Shown: positions 8,564 through 16,128, counted from the stretch's first letter. The stretch is DNA of 16,730 nucleotides from Psychrobacter sp. UBA5136 (GCF_002414005.1 NZ_DHYG01000024.1:1-16730), one strand, 5' to 3'. Notes: a model not told the origin generated them from the sequence alone. Made by a program: numbers and translations.

Positions 8564-9324
8564 ATAACCGCGACTTTATGAGTAGTGGTAGGATGGGTTA
8601 GTAGGGTAAAATCGACACCAAATATGGAGCGCAGTACATCCTTTTCCATGGTGCGTTTGACATCACTCATATGGCACAGCTTGCCTTGTTTTAGGGCGAT
8701 AAAATCATCACAAAATCTTGCTGCTAAATTTAGGTCGTGCAGGATAATCACAACACCTAAGCCTTGCTCGTCGACCAATTGACGAATCAGTTTTAACACT
8801 TCTATTTGATAGACCACATCCAGCGCCGCTAGTGGCTCATCCAATAGCAGATACTTTGTCTGTTGGGCAAGGCACATCGCCAACCAGACGCGCGCACGCT
8901 CACCACCTGACAACGTTGATACTTGACGATCTCTAAAGGCGTCAACTTGAGTGAGGGCGATGGCTTTTTCTACTTGTTGATGATCATCAGCAGTCGGCTT
9001 TTGTAGCCATTTTTGATGAGGGTATCTGCCCAACATCACAAGCTCATAGACCGTAAAAGCACCCGCATCAGGTAGATTTTGCGGTAAGTAGGCAAGATGC
9101 GTCGCCAGTCTTTTAGCGGAAAAACTTCGCAAATCTGTATTTTCTATTTCAATGCCACCTTGCGTGGGTGTCATCTCTCCTGCCATGGCTTTTATAAGGC
9201 TAGATTTACCAGAACCATTATGCCCAATGAGGGCATACAGTTTATTTGGTTCGATGATAAAAGAAGTCGGGTGAAGCAAAACTTTTTTTTGACGAATTAG
9301 GCTTAGATTATTGATGTGCATCAT
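8560..9324 (-). CDS. fhuC: Ferric-siderophore ABC transporter ATPase, FhuC type
   Basis: A 254-residue ATPase with Walker A GHNGSGKSS (34-42), Q-loop Gln82, signature LSGGERA (138-144), Walker B YLLLDE (158-163) and switch His196 (ILHDLN). Size and the DEPLAALD and HDLNLAARFCD stretches fit the FhuC/FepC subgroup that powers ferric-siderophore import. It works in the cytoplasm as a dimer on the FhuB permease. It is the first gene of fhuCDB. Two adjacent Met codons (9324 and 9321) are possible starts and neither has a strong ribosome-binding site. A Fur box lies 54 bases upstream, so expression is probably iron-repressed. Confidence 0.9.
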   Translation of the reverse strand: MMHINNLSLIRQKKVLLHPTSFIIEPNKLYALIGHNGSGKSSLIKAMAGEMTPTQGGIEIENTDLRSFSAKRLATHLAYLPQNLPDAGAFTVYELVMLGRYPHQKWLQKPTADDHQQVEKAIALTQVDAFRDRQVSTLSGGERARVWLAMCLAQQTKYLLLDEPLAALDVVYQIEVLKLIRQLVDEQGLGVVIILHDLNLAARFCDDFIALKQGKLCHMSDVKRTMEKDVLRSIFGVDFTLLTHPTTTHKVAVI

Positions 9325-9377
9325 AGTGAGCAGTCGAAAGTAAATGGGGCATTTTAAAGAAAAGTAGCTGGTTAATG

Positions 9378-9396
9378 CAAATGATTTTCATTTTAT
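9378..9396 (-). promoter_or_regulatory. Fur box upstream of fhuCDB
   Basis: Read on the minus strand, TAAAATGAAAATCATTTGC matches the 19-bp Fur consensus at 14 positions, including the central AATCATT. It sits in the 89-bp gap between the reductase stop and fhuC. A plausible -35 (TTGCAT) overlaps its downstream edge, with an AT-rich TTTAAA about 18 bases further. Confidence 0.7.
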
Positions 9397-9413
9397 TTAT
9401 GGAATTGAAGCAG

Positions 9414-10583
9414 TTATTGAGCGCGCCAATAGACTTTTATGACCATATCTTGACGAGATAAACCAAGGGTGGATTTTAATCGTTGTCTTAATGACTTGAT
9501 GTCCGCCGCTTCAAGCGCACCCCATACCTTGCCAATCTTAAGAGGCAATGTCGTTAATCTTGCATGTAATAAGCTCATGATTTGTTCAGAAAGATCGGTT
9601 GTTGGCGTCTTAATGATATGAAGTAGATTGTCTTGTAGAAAACGCTCATCATGACCTAAGTGCTGACAGAGATTGAGAGTGTGTAAATAACTGATGTCTT
9701 CTGGATCTTCGGTGATAGCAATGACAAGGGGCGGCAACGGATTTTGCCAGTTTTCTAATAGATTGGCGACGGTAGGCAGAGAGGTTTCATCGCAAATTAA
9801 TAAGCATTGTCCCTCACTGAGGTGTTCTATTTTTTCTGGATAGTCGCGCACCGTTTTTATTGGCATACCGCAGACGAGAGAGCGTGCCCAATTACCACCT
9901 GGCGTGTCGCCATGGATATAAACATCTATCCAAGCTTGAACAGACGAGCTGATTGGATCTCGCCATGCTTTTCGCAGGGTGTAGTAGCGCTGTAAAGGTT
10001 TATCGTTATTTTCTGACTCATTATTTGTGGTAGAGAGAACATCAGAGTTCAACTCAAATAAATAAGCATAGCCGGGATGATTGAGTGGGATATTATCAGG
10101 CGCTGTGACCACTAGTCGATACATATTAGGACTGACATAATAACCATCAATCACGCTAAAGTGCTGTTCTTGAAGTTTGATTGTACGCTTACCAAGCTTA
10201 GTAGCGGATGCCTGCAATAACGCTATATATTGCTCATGTAGTGTCTCAGCGTCGCTAATAGGCACAAAAAAGTTGATAAAGTATTGATGATTAAAACTGG
10301 AAGAGTTTTCAGCGGGGCTGTTATTAATAGGGCTGCTATCTTTGAATGCATTAAAATCATTTTGATAACGATTCATCGTAATAACGTCTAACAGAAGGCC
10401 GTCGGGATACAGTTCTTTTATCGATACTATGTCGTACTCGCCGACTGAGGCAGGGGTAAAGGCATTGATAAACATCGCAAGTTCATCTTGATGCTCTTCA
10501 TTGAGATGATGAATGAACATGGCTTTATCAGCGATGGTTAATGGGGTTTTATCGGTATCATAACGAGTAAGCGTTTCAGCCAT
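9414..10583 (-). CDS. Siderophore-interacting protein: ferric-siderophore reductase with N-terminal DUF2470-like domain
   Basis: A 389-residue cytoplasmic flavoprotein of the SIP/ViuB family, which uses FAD and a reduced nicotinamide or ferredoxin to reduce ferric siderophore and release iron. The FAD-binding half includes RYYTLR (199-204, the RxYT flavin motif) and GDTPGGNWA (225-233). The nucleotide-binding half includes LLICDETSLP (261-270), GKVWGALEAADIKSLR (351-366) and the terminal YWRAQ. Canonical SIPs are about 250-270 residues. The extra 110 at the N-terminus contain FIHHLNEEHQDELAMFINAF, resembling the DUF2470 domain of haem/iron-use proteins. A low-complexity Asn/Ser stretch (about 80-97) links the domains. 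It precedes fhuCDB on the same strand and has its own promoter. Start ATG 10583 follows a GGAT element. Confidence 0.88.
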   Translation of the reverse strand: MAETLTRYDTDKTPLTIADKAMFIHHLNEEHQDELAMFINAFTPASVGEYDIVSIKELYPDGLLLDVITMNRYQNDFNAFKDSSPINNSPAENSSSFNHQYFINFFVPISDAETLHEQYIALLQASATKLGKRTIKLQEQHFSVIDGYYVSPNMYRLVVTAPDNIPLNHPGYAYLFELNSDVLSTTNNESENNDKPLQRYYTLRKAWRDPISSSVQAWIDVYIHGDTPGGNWARSLVCGMPIKTVRDYPEKIEHLSEGQCLLICDETSLPTVANLLENWQNPLPPLVIAITEDPEDISYLHTLNLCQHLGHDERFLQDNLLHIIKTPTTDLSEQIMSLLHARLTTLPLKIGKVWGALEAADIKSLRQRLKSTLGLSRQDMVIKVYWRAQ

Positions 10584-10607
10584 AAAGTGTCATCCAAGCC
10601 AAAAAAT

Positions 10608-10637
10608 CATATAACGGTTAATTCACATAACAGTCAA
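10608..10637 (-). promoter_or_regulatory. Sigma70-like promoter for the siderophore-interacting protein
   Basis: On the minus strand, -35 TTGACT (10632-10637) and -10 TATATG (10608-10613) are 18 bases apart, about 25 bases before the start codon. No good Fur box overlaps it. If the gene is iron-regulated, control may come from the dyad 130 bases upstream. Confidence 0.5.
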
Positions 10638-10762
10638 GGAGTAGGCATCTAGAAATTTAAAGTAGTGGAAAATAGAGATAAAAATAGCAGAGGTTTAATC
10701 AATAAGTATTGCTAGCTAAACAAGGTGATAGAATACAGCAATCGATAACGTGAATTGAAAAC

Positions 10763-10797
10763 ATCTAGATGTTATTGATAAGCATTAACATCTAGAT
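10763..10797. promoter_or_regulatory. 35-bp dyad with central Fur-box-like core
   Basis: Two copies of the palindrome ATCTAGAT (10763-10770 and 10790-10797) symmetrically flank a 19-bp core, GTTATTGATAAGCATTAAC (10771-10789). The core matches the Fur consensus at 15 of 19 positions and is itself a near-perfect inverted repeat. It lies roughly midway between the reductase gene and arsR. It could bind Fur, or Fur plus a second dimeric regulator on the flanking arms. Confidence 0.65.
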
Positions 10798-10803
10798 TAT
10801 TAT
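10775..10803 (+). promoter_or_regulatory. Plus-strand promoter inside the Fur dyad
   Basis: -35 TTGATA (10775-10780) and -10 TATTAT (10798-10803) each match the sigma70 consensus at five of six positions with an ideal 17-bp spacer. The Fur-like core covers the -35 and half of the spacer, so iron-loaded Fur should block it. Transcription would begin near 10810 and run toward arsR. Between there and 10989 there is no convincing ORF, leaving a non-coding RNA or a long ars leader as options. Confidence 0.5.
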
Positions 10804-10870
10804 TACGGTAATACGGCTGAGTGTCAATGTATTTTATAAGTTTAAAGGCGTGCCTTCTAATACAAAACCC

Positions 10871-10946
10871 TGAAATTAGCAACGACTCCTAAAAACATCT
10901 TCAGTATATCGAGCCAGAACTGACCAATAACTTAAAGCTAATTTCA
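10871..10946. repeat. Perfect 10-bp inverted repeat with 56-base spacer
   Basis: TGAAATTAGC (10871-10880) is perfectly complementary to GCTAATTTCA (10937-10946). The spacer between has no coding frame that I recognise. It could be the closing stem of a structured RNA from the upstream promoter or a chance match in AT-rich DNA. Confidence 0.4.
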
Positions 10947-10954
10947 AAATAACC

Positions 10955-10988
10955 TTGATTTATTTTATTATGTCTATAGTATTGGACA
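10955..10988 (+). promoter_or_regulatory. arsR promoter and candidate ArsR operator
   Basis: TTGATT (10955-10960) and TATAGT (10975-10980) are the best -35/-10 pair, though their 14-base spacing is short. An imperfect dyad, TGTC (10971-10974) and GACA (10985-10988), brackets the -10 and could be the ArsR operator. The predicted start would fall at about 10986-10990, directly at the arsR ATG, and no Shine-Dalgarno sequence is visible. Confidence 0.45.
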
Positions 10989-10989
10989 A

Positions 10990-11349
10990 ATGGAAATAAT
11001 TAATGCTACTACCAGCTTTGCTGCACTCTCTCAAGAAACTCGCTTAAAGGCCTTTAGACTGTTGGTCAGCCATGAACCTGATGGTTTGCCTGCTGGTGAA
11101 ATCGCCCGCAGACTTGATGTGCCCCACAATACGATGTCGGCTCATTTGGCTATCTTGGCCCGAGCAGGGTGGGTAACCTCTCAGCGCCACAGTCGCCAAA
11201 TCATCTATCGAGCTTCTCTTACGCATATGGAATCTGTCATTCAGTTTTTATTAAAAGACTGCTGTGCGGGTTACCCAGAAATGTGTGGCCCGCTTTTAGA
11301 AAGTTTGAGAGGTTGTGATAGCGAATCCTCCGACAAATCCCATAATTAA
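10990..11349 (+). CDS. arsR: ArsR-family arsenite-responsive repressor
   Basis: A 119-residue winged-helix repressor of the ArsR/SmtB family. The N-terminal stretch AALSQETRLKAFRLLV and the recognition helix region VPHNTMSAHLAILARAGWV are characteristic. The usual CVC metal site on the DNA-binding helix is absent. Instead a C-terminal cluster, Cys91, Cys92 and Cys99 (CCAGYPEMC), with Cys109 further on, resembles the alternative As(III) site of the Acidithiobacillus-type ArsR proteins. It should repress its own operon until As(III) or Sb(III) binds. arsC-arsH follows after 47 bases, then arsB. No ribosome-binding site precedes the ATG, but the family's N-terminus fits this start, so translation may be leaderless. 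Confidence 0.9.
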   Translation: MEIINATTSFAALSQETRLKAFRLLVSHEPDGLPAGEIARRLDVPHNTMSAHLAILARAGWVTSQRHSRQIIYRASLTHMESVIQFLLKDCCAGYPEMCGPLLESLRGCDSESSDKSHN

Positions 11350-11396
11350 ACTTTATCTTTTTAAATATAAACTCTTCTAACCGTATAAAGGTCGTT

Positions 11397-12530
11397 ATGA
11401 CACCTATTATTTTTCACAACCCAAACTGCGGCACGTCTCGCAATACCTTAGCCATCATAAAAGCATCGGGCGAGTTGCCCAATATTATTGAATACCTCAA
11501 GACACCGCCGACGCGTGAGTATTTACTTGAATTATTGGCCTTGATGAAGCTCTCACCGCGTGAAATATTACGGCAAAAAGAAATGATTGCTTTGGGGCTG
11601 GATGGCGCCCAATTATCGGATGAACAAATTATTGATGCCATGCTAGCACATCCTATTTTGATGAATCGTCCTCTTGTAGTCACTGATAAGGGTGCTGCAT
11701 TATGCCGACCTTCAGAGCGAGTGTTTGATTTATTAGACAATCCAGTGAATCGCTTTACCAAAGAAGATGGTGAAGTCGTTCAATCTGCTAAAGGTAAGAC
11801 TTCGGACATAACGATCGATTTGACAGAATTACCAAATATAGAAGCAGCAGAGCTGCAACCGATTGATATTGATGCTCTGATTGGTGCAAATGATCCGCGT
11901 CATCCACCAAGAATCTTGGTGTTATACGGCTCTTTACGCGCGCGCTCCTTTTCTAAATTAGCCAGCCAAGAGGTGAGTCGGATATTGCGTTGGTATGGTT
12001 GTGAGGTGCGTACGTTTGATCCCACAGACCTGCCGTTGCCTGATAGTACCGATGTCAATCATCCAAAAGTACAAGAACTGCGTGAGCTAGCAGCGTGGTC
12101 AGAAGGCATGGTATGGGTAAGCCCCGAGCGTCATGGCAGTATCACTAGCATCATGAAAGCGCAAATTGACTGGATTCCACTGGCACTTGGCGGCGTGCGT
12201 CCCACCCAAGGCAAAACGCTGGCGGTGATGCAAGTAAGCGGTGGCAGTCAGAGCTTCAATACCGTCAATCAGCTACGTATTTTAGGCCGCTGGATGCGCA
12301 TGATTACCATACCCAATCAGTCGTCTATTCCTAAAGCTTTTTTGGAGTTCGATGACAATAATCGTATGTTGAATTCGCCTTTATATCAGCGTGTGGTTGA
12401 TGTGTGTGAGGAATTGGTCAAGTTTACTTGGCTCACACGCGGTCGCTCCTCTTATCTAACCGATCGCTATTCTGAACGTGTCGAAAGTGCAGGAGAATTA
12501 TCGCAACGCGTCAATCAAAAAGCCCTCTAA
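11397..12530 (+). CDS. ArsC-ArsH fusion: arsenate reductase joined to NADPH:FMN arsenical oxidoreductase
   Basis: One uninterrupted 377-residue frame carries two ars enzymes. Residues 1-125 are a glutaredoxin-coupled ArsC: FHNPNCGTSRNT with catalytic Cys11, and Arg59, Arg91 and Arg104/Arg108 as candidates for the oxyanion-binding arginines. Residues 126-165 are an acidic linker. Residues 166-360 are a full ArsH flavoprotein: HPPRILVLYGSLRARSFS (FMN phosphate site), SPERHGSITSIMKAQIDWIP, RPTQGKTLAVMQVSGGSQSF and RWMRMITIPNQSS, ending near TDRYSER. ArsC reduces As(V) to As(III) for ArsB to export; ArsH oxidises trivalent organoarsenicals and has quinone reductase activity. The two domains normally come from separate genes. 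An AAAGG element five bases before the ATG supports this start. arsB follows after 58 bases. Confidence 0.92.
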   Translation: MTPIIFHNPNCGTSRNTLAIIKASGELPNIIEYLKTPPTREYLLELLALMKLSPREILRQKEMIALGLDGAQLSDEQIIDAMLAHPILMNRPLVVTDKGAALCRPSERVFDLLDNPVNRFTKEDGEVVQSAKGKTSDITIDLTELPNIEAAELQPIDIDALIGANDPRHPPRILVLYGSLRARSFSKLASQEVSRILRWYGCEVRTFDPTDLPLPDSTDVNHPKVQELRELAAWSEGMVWVSPERHGSITSIMKAQIDWIPLALGGVRPTQGKTLAVMQVSGGSQSFNTVNQLRILGRWMRMITIPNQSSIPKAFLEFDDNNRMLNSPLYQRVVDVCEELVKFTWLTRGRSSYLTDRYSERVESAGELSQRVNQKAL

Positions 12531-12588
12531 ACTCAAATGTGATTAACGTTAACCTTTTCTAATACCATTGTTTTATTAAGGCACCTTT

Positions 12589-13899
12589 ATGCTTGCGTTA
12601 GCGATTTTCATCGTCACTTTGGCTTTGGTGATATGGCAGCCAAAAGGGTTGGGTATCGGTTGGAGTGCAATGGGCGGCGCATTGGTCGCCCTACTTTTTG
12701 GAGTAGTGCAATTATCCGATGTAGCTGTCGTTTGGGATATCGTCTGGGATGCTACCTTTACCTTTGTGGCGCTTATTATCATCTCATTGATATTAGATGA
12801 GGCAGGGTTTTTTGGTTGGGCGGCATTGCATGTAGCAAGATTAGGCAATGGTCGAGGTCACTTATTGTTTCCCATGATTGTAATTTTAGGAGCATTCATT
12901 GCCGCCTTTTTTGCCAATGATGGGGCGGCGTTATTGCTCACACCTATTGTTATCGCTGTCCTACTGCGCCTGGATTTTGCACCCAAATCGGCCTTAGCTT
13001 TTATTATCGCCACCGGTTTTATTGCTGATACGGCAAGCTTGCCATTAGTAACATCTAATCTGGTCAATATCGTGAGCGCCAATTATTTTGATATTGGTTT
13101 TGGGCGCTATGCGGCGGTTATGGTGCCAGTCAATATCGTGTCTGTTATCGCAACGCTACTGGTATTGTGGATCGCTTATGCGCGTCATATTCCAAAACAT
13201 TATGCTACTGATAATCTGCTTGCGCCGCAGTCTGCTATCAAAGACCTTTTGGTTTTTCGCGCCGCCTTTCCAGTATTAGCCTTATTACTTATTGCTTATT
13301 TTGCCACTGAGTCATTAGGTATAGTGATTTCATTGGTGACTGGTATCGCGGCGCTAGTGCTGGTGGCAATCGCAGGTCGCTGGTGGCAAGGAGGTCGTGA
13401 TACCAAGTTTTCTGTGACCCATGTGCTACGCAAAGCACCCTGGCAAATCGTGCTGTTTTCAATCGGTATGTATTTGGTGGTCTATGGCTTGAGTAATGCA
13501 GGACTCACAGCATATGGCGCGCAAACCCTAAACTGGTTAGGTCAGCAAGGAGATATTGCTGCCACATTAGGAACTGGCTTTATTTCTGCTATCGTGGCTT
13601 CAGTCATGAATAATATGCCCTCAACGCTTATCGGCGCACTCGCTATTGATCATGCCCAAGTACCTGCGGCCACGCGTGAGCTGATGATTTATGCCAATGT
13701 CATCGGCAATGACTTGGGACCAAAATTTACCCCCATTGGTAGTTTAGCAACCTTGCTATGGCTACATGTACTGGCGGAAAAGGATTATAAGATTAGCTGG
13801 GGTCAGTATATGAAGGTTGGCTTATTAATTACGCCACCCGTACTATTAGCAACCCTTCTAGCTTTGGTGATTTGGTTACCTATGCTACCGAGCGGTTAA
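12589..13899 (+). CDS. arsB: Arsenite/antimonite efflux permease ArsB
   Basis: A 436-residue inner-membrane protein with about 12 helices, close to the roughly 429 residues of characterised ArsB. Family stretches include FANDGAALLLTPIVIAVLLR (108-127), FIADTASLPLVTSNLVNIVS, SVMNNMPSTLIGALAIDHAQ and NVIGNDLGPKFTPIGSLATL. It exports As(III) and Sb(III) using the proton motive force. It is the ArsB type, not the unrelated Acr3. No arsA ATPase or arsD is present, so it probably works as a secondary transporter. It is the last gene of the ars operon; an AAGG element seven bases before the ATG supports the start. The following hairpin (13923-13942) lacks a T tract, so where the transcript ends is unclear. 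Confidence 0.95.
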   Translation: MLALAIFIVTLALVIWQPKGLGIGWSAMGGALVALLFGVVQLSDVAVVWDIVWDATFTFVALIIISLILDEAGFFGWAALHVARLGNGRGHLLFPMIVILGAFIAAFFANDGAALLLTPIVIAVLLRLDFAPKSALAFIIATGFIADTASLPLVTSNLVNIVSANYFDIGFGRYAAVMVPVNIVSVIATLLVLWIAYARHIPKHYATDNLLAPQSAIKDLLVFRAAFPVLALLLIAYFATESLGIVISLVTGIAALVLVAIAGRWWQGGRDTKFSVTHVLRKAPWQIVLFSIGMYLVVYGLSNAGLTAYGAQTLNWLGQQGDIAATLGTGFISAIVASVMNNMPSTLIGALAIDHAQVPAATRELMIYANVIGNDLGPKFTPIGSLATLLWLHVLAEKDYKISWGQYMKVGLLITPPVLLATLLALVIWLPMLPSG

Positions 13900-13970
13900 G
13901 TTGCAATTCACTCATTTTGCTCGGTAAATGCTCTTGTTTACCCGCTGAGGGTAGTAACCAAAGTCAGTAG

Positions 13971-13979
13971 TGATATAAT
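13971..13979 (+). promoter_or_regulatory. Extended -10 promoter element for ppiC
   Basis: TGATATAAT has a perfect TATAAT hexamer (13974-13979) preceded by the TGn extended -10 motif, 36 bases before the ppiC start. No good -35 is present, as is usual for extended -10 promoters. Confidence 0.6.
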
Positions 13980-14015
13980 GCCCCGTTCATCGATATTTTA
14001 TGAAAGGTTTACATT

Positions 14016-14294
14016 ATGGCCCGTACCGCTAGCGCATTACACATTTTAGTAAAAGACAAAGAGTTGGCTGACGACATCATTGCCAAGCTTAAAAAAGGTG
14101 CCCAGTTTGATGTGCTGGCTAAGAAACACTCAACCTGCCCATCAGCTAAAAAAGGCGGCAACTTAGGTGAATTTACTAAAGGTCAAATGGTACCGGCATT
14201 TGATAAAGTCTGCTTTAACGGCGAACTCTTTACCCCGCATTTAGTAAAAACCAAATTTGGCTGGCATGTGGTTAAAGTGCTTTATAGAACGTAA
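14016..14294 (+). CDS. ppiC: Parvulin-type peptidyl-prolyl cis-trans isomerase C
   Basis: A 92-residue single-domain parvulin, nearly the same length as E. coli PpiC (93) and very similar to it: SALHILVKDKELAD, FDVLAKKHSTCPSAKKGGNL, GEFTKGQMVPAFDKVCF and the final HVVKVLYRT. There is no signal peptide, so it acts in the cytoplasm, speeding cis-trans isomerisation of prolyl bonds during folding. A GAAAGG ribosome-binding site lies eight bases before the ATG. It follows arsB on the same strand but has its own promoter and is probably an unrelated housekeeping gene. Confidence 0.95.
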   Translation: MARTASALHILVKDKELADDIIAKLKKGAQFDVLAKKHSTCPSAKKGGNLGEFTKGQMVPAFDKVCFNGELFTPHLVKTKFGWHVVKVLYRT

Positions 14295-14445
14295 GAGTAA
14301 GAGTCGGCGCTTTTATAAGTGCTCCGTATCTCACTTACTTATAAGTAATAATCCTGAGCTCTATTTTCTCAAAAACATAAAAGATATGAAGTTTGCAAAC
14401 GACTAAACTTTATACCACCACACGTAATGTTAAGAAGATTCAAAT

Positions 14446-16128
14446 ATGTCAAACGAACGTCCTTTATATATCCCTTTTGCTGGACCAATATTGTTAGAGA
14501 TGCCTTTATTAAATAAGGGCAGCGCTTTTACCTCAGAGGAGCGTGATAGCTTTAACTTAACTGGTTTATTACCGTACAACATCGAGACAATCGAAGAGCA
14601 ATCATTACGCGCTTATCATCAACTCAGCTCCTTTAGCAATGATATGGATAAGCACATTTATTTGCGTAATATTCAAGATACCAATGAGACCTTGTTTCAT
14701 CATCTGATTGAGCAGCATATTGAAGAGGTGATGCCGCTCATCTATACCCCAACGGTCGGTCAAGCTTGCGAACAATTCTCCAAAATTTATCGCCGTAAAC
14801 GCGGTTTATTTATCTCTTATCCTGAGCGTCATAAAATCGATGATATCTTGCAAAATGCCACCAAACAAAAGGTAAAAGTGATTGTCGTCACCGATGGTGA
14901 GCGTATATTAGGTTTAGGTGACCAAGGCATTGGCGGTATGGGTATTCCCATTGGTAAATTGTCTTTATATACGGCTTGTGGCGGCATCAGCCCCGCGTAT
15001 TGCCTGCCTATTTTATTAGATGTGGGCACCAATAATAAACAACTGCTCGACGACCCTATGTACATGGGCTGGAGGAATCCGCGTATCTCTGGTGAGGAAT
15101 ACAATGAATTTGTAGATTTATTTATTCAAGGCGTTAAGCGCCGTTGGCCAGAGGCGCTATTGCAATTTGAAGACTTTGCCCAAGAAAACGCCACTCCATT
15201 ATTAAACAGATACCGTGATCAATTGTGCTGCTTTAATGATGACATCCAAGGCACCGCAGCCGTTTCAGTCGGAACCTTGATTGCGGCATGTTTAAATAAA
15301 GGTGAAAAACTGAGTCAACAAAGAATCGCCTTTTTAGGTGCAGGCTCAGCGGGCTGCGGTATCGCTGAACATATTATTCGTCAAATGCAGCGTGAAGGCT
15401 TGAGTGAGGCGCAGGCGCGTAGTCAAGTCTTTATGGTAGACCGTTATGGTTTGCTTACCGATAGCATGACAGAGTTGCAAAAATTCCAAGCTCCATTGGT
15501 GCAAAAAGAATCTGCTCTTGCAGGATGGGATAAGAGTCAAAAGCTCGGTTTGGCGCAAGTGGTTAAACAAGGGAAAATCACCGTCTTGTTTGGCGTCAGC
15601 GGGCAAAAAGGTCTGTTTACCCAAGAGGTGATTGAAACCTTATGTGCTAATACGGAACATCCCATTGTATTGCCGCTGTCAAACCCAACCTCTCGCGTTG
15701 AAGCCACGCCGCAGGAAGTGACCAATTGGAGCAAGGGTAAAGCCATTATAGCAACGGGCAGTCCTTTTCCTAATACCACTTTTGCCGGTCGGACGTTTGA
15801 AGTTTCCCAGTGTAATAATAGCTACATTTTCCCCGGTATTGGTTTAGGGGTTATAGCGTCACGCGCGAAGGGTATCAGTGATAATATGTTAATGGCTGCA
15901 AGCCAAGCACTGGCGGATATATCAATGGAATACGTAAAAGCGCCGGGCGCCATATTACCGCCAATTAAGGTCATTAGAGAAATCAGTGAAAAAATAGCTT
16001 ATGCAGTCGCCTTGCAAGCGGTTGAAGATAAATTGGCTTTACCTATAACGGTAGAAAATTTAGAACGTCGCTTAAAAGCTAACTTCTGGGAACCTAAATA
16101 CCGTAATTATCGTCGTACTTCCTTTTAG
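14446..16128 (+). CDS. maeA: NAD-dependent malic enzyme (oxaloacetate-decarboxylating)
   Basis: A 560-residue enzyme strongly similar to E. coli MaeA/SfcA (565 residues). It oxidatively decarboxylates L-malate to pyruvate and CO2 with reduction of NAD. Visible motifs in order: DKHIYLRNIQDTNETLF; YTPTVG with catalytic Tyr100; DGERILGLGDQG (150-161); GKLSLY with catalytic Lys171; metal ligands Glu242 and Asp243 in FEDFA and Asp266 in FNDDIQGTAAV; the nucleotide-binding GAGSAG (298-303); and LPLSNPTSRVEATP. The end, EPKYRNYRRTSF, matches the family terminus, so the gene is complete. AAGAAG eight bases before the ATG is the probable ribosome-binding site. It is followed by a strong terminator and appears monocistronic. 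Confidence 0.97.
   Translation: MSNERPLYIPFAGPILLEMPLLNKGSAFTSEERDSFNLTGLLPYNIETIEEQSLRAYHQLSSFSNDMDKHIYLRNIQDTNETLFHHLIEQHIEEVMPLIYTPTVGQACEQFSKIYRRKRGLFISYPERHKIDDILQNATKQKVKVIVVTDGERILGLGDQGIGGMGIPIGKLSLYTACGGISPAYCLPILLDVGTNNKQLLDDPMYMGWRNPRISGEEYNEFVDLFIQGVKRRWPEALLQFEDFAQENATPLLNRYRDQLCCFNDDIQGTAAVSVGTLIAACLNKGEKLSQQRIAFLGAGSAGCGIAEHIIRQMQREGLSEAQARSQVFMVDRYGLLTDSMTELQKFQAPLVQKESALAGWDKSQKLGLAQVVKQGKITVLFGVSGQKGLFTQEVIETLCANTEHPIVLPLSNPTSRVEATPQEVTNWSKGKAIIATGSPFPNTTFAGRTFEVSQCNNSYIFPGIGLGVIASRAKGISDNMLMAASQALADISMEYVKAPGAILPPIKVIREISEKIAYAVALQAVEDKLALPITVENLERRLKANFWEPKYRNYRRTSF

Noticed and set aside
10827..10892. Short plus-strand ORF of 21 codons upstream of arsR.
   Set aside because: Weak ribosome-binding site and unremarkable composition. 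A leader peptide cannot be excluded, but nothing supports it.
13923..13942. Hairpin GGTAAA/TTTACC after arsB, as a terminator.
   Set aside because: Only 6 bp, 8-base loop, no following T tract on either strand.
14295..14445. Imperfect inverted repeats between ppiC and maeA (such as ACTTATAAGT) as a terminator or regulator.
   Set aside because: Stems are short or interrupted and not followed by a T tract.
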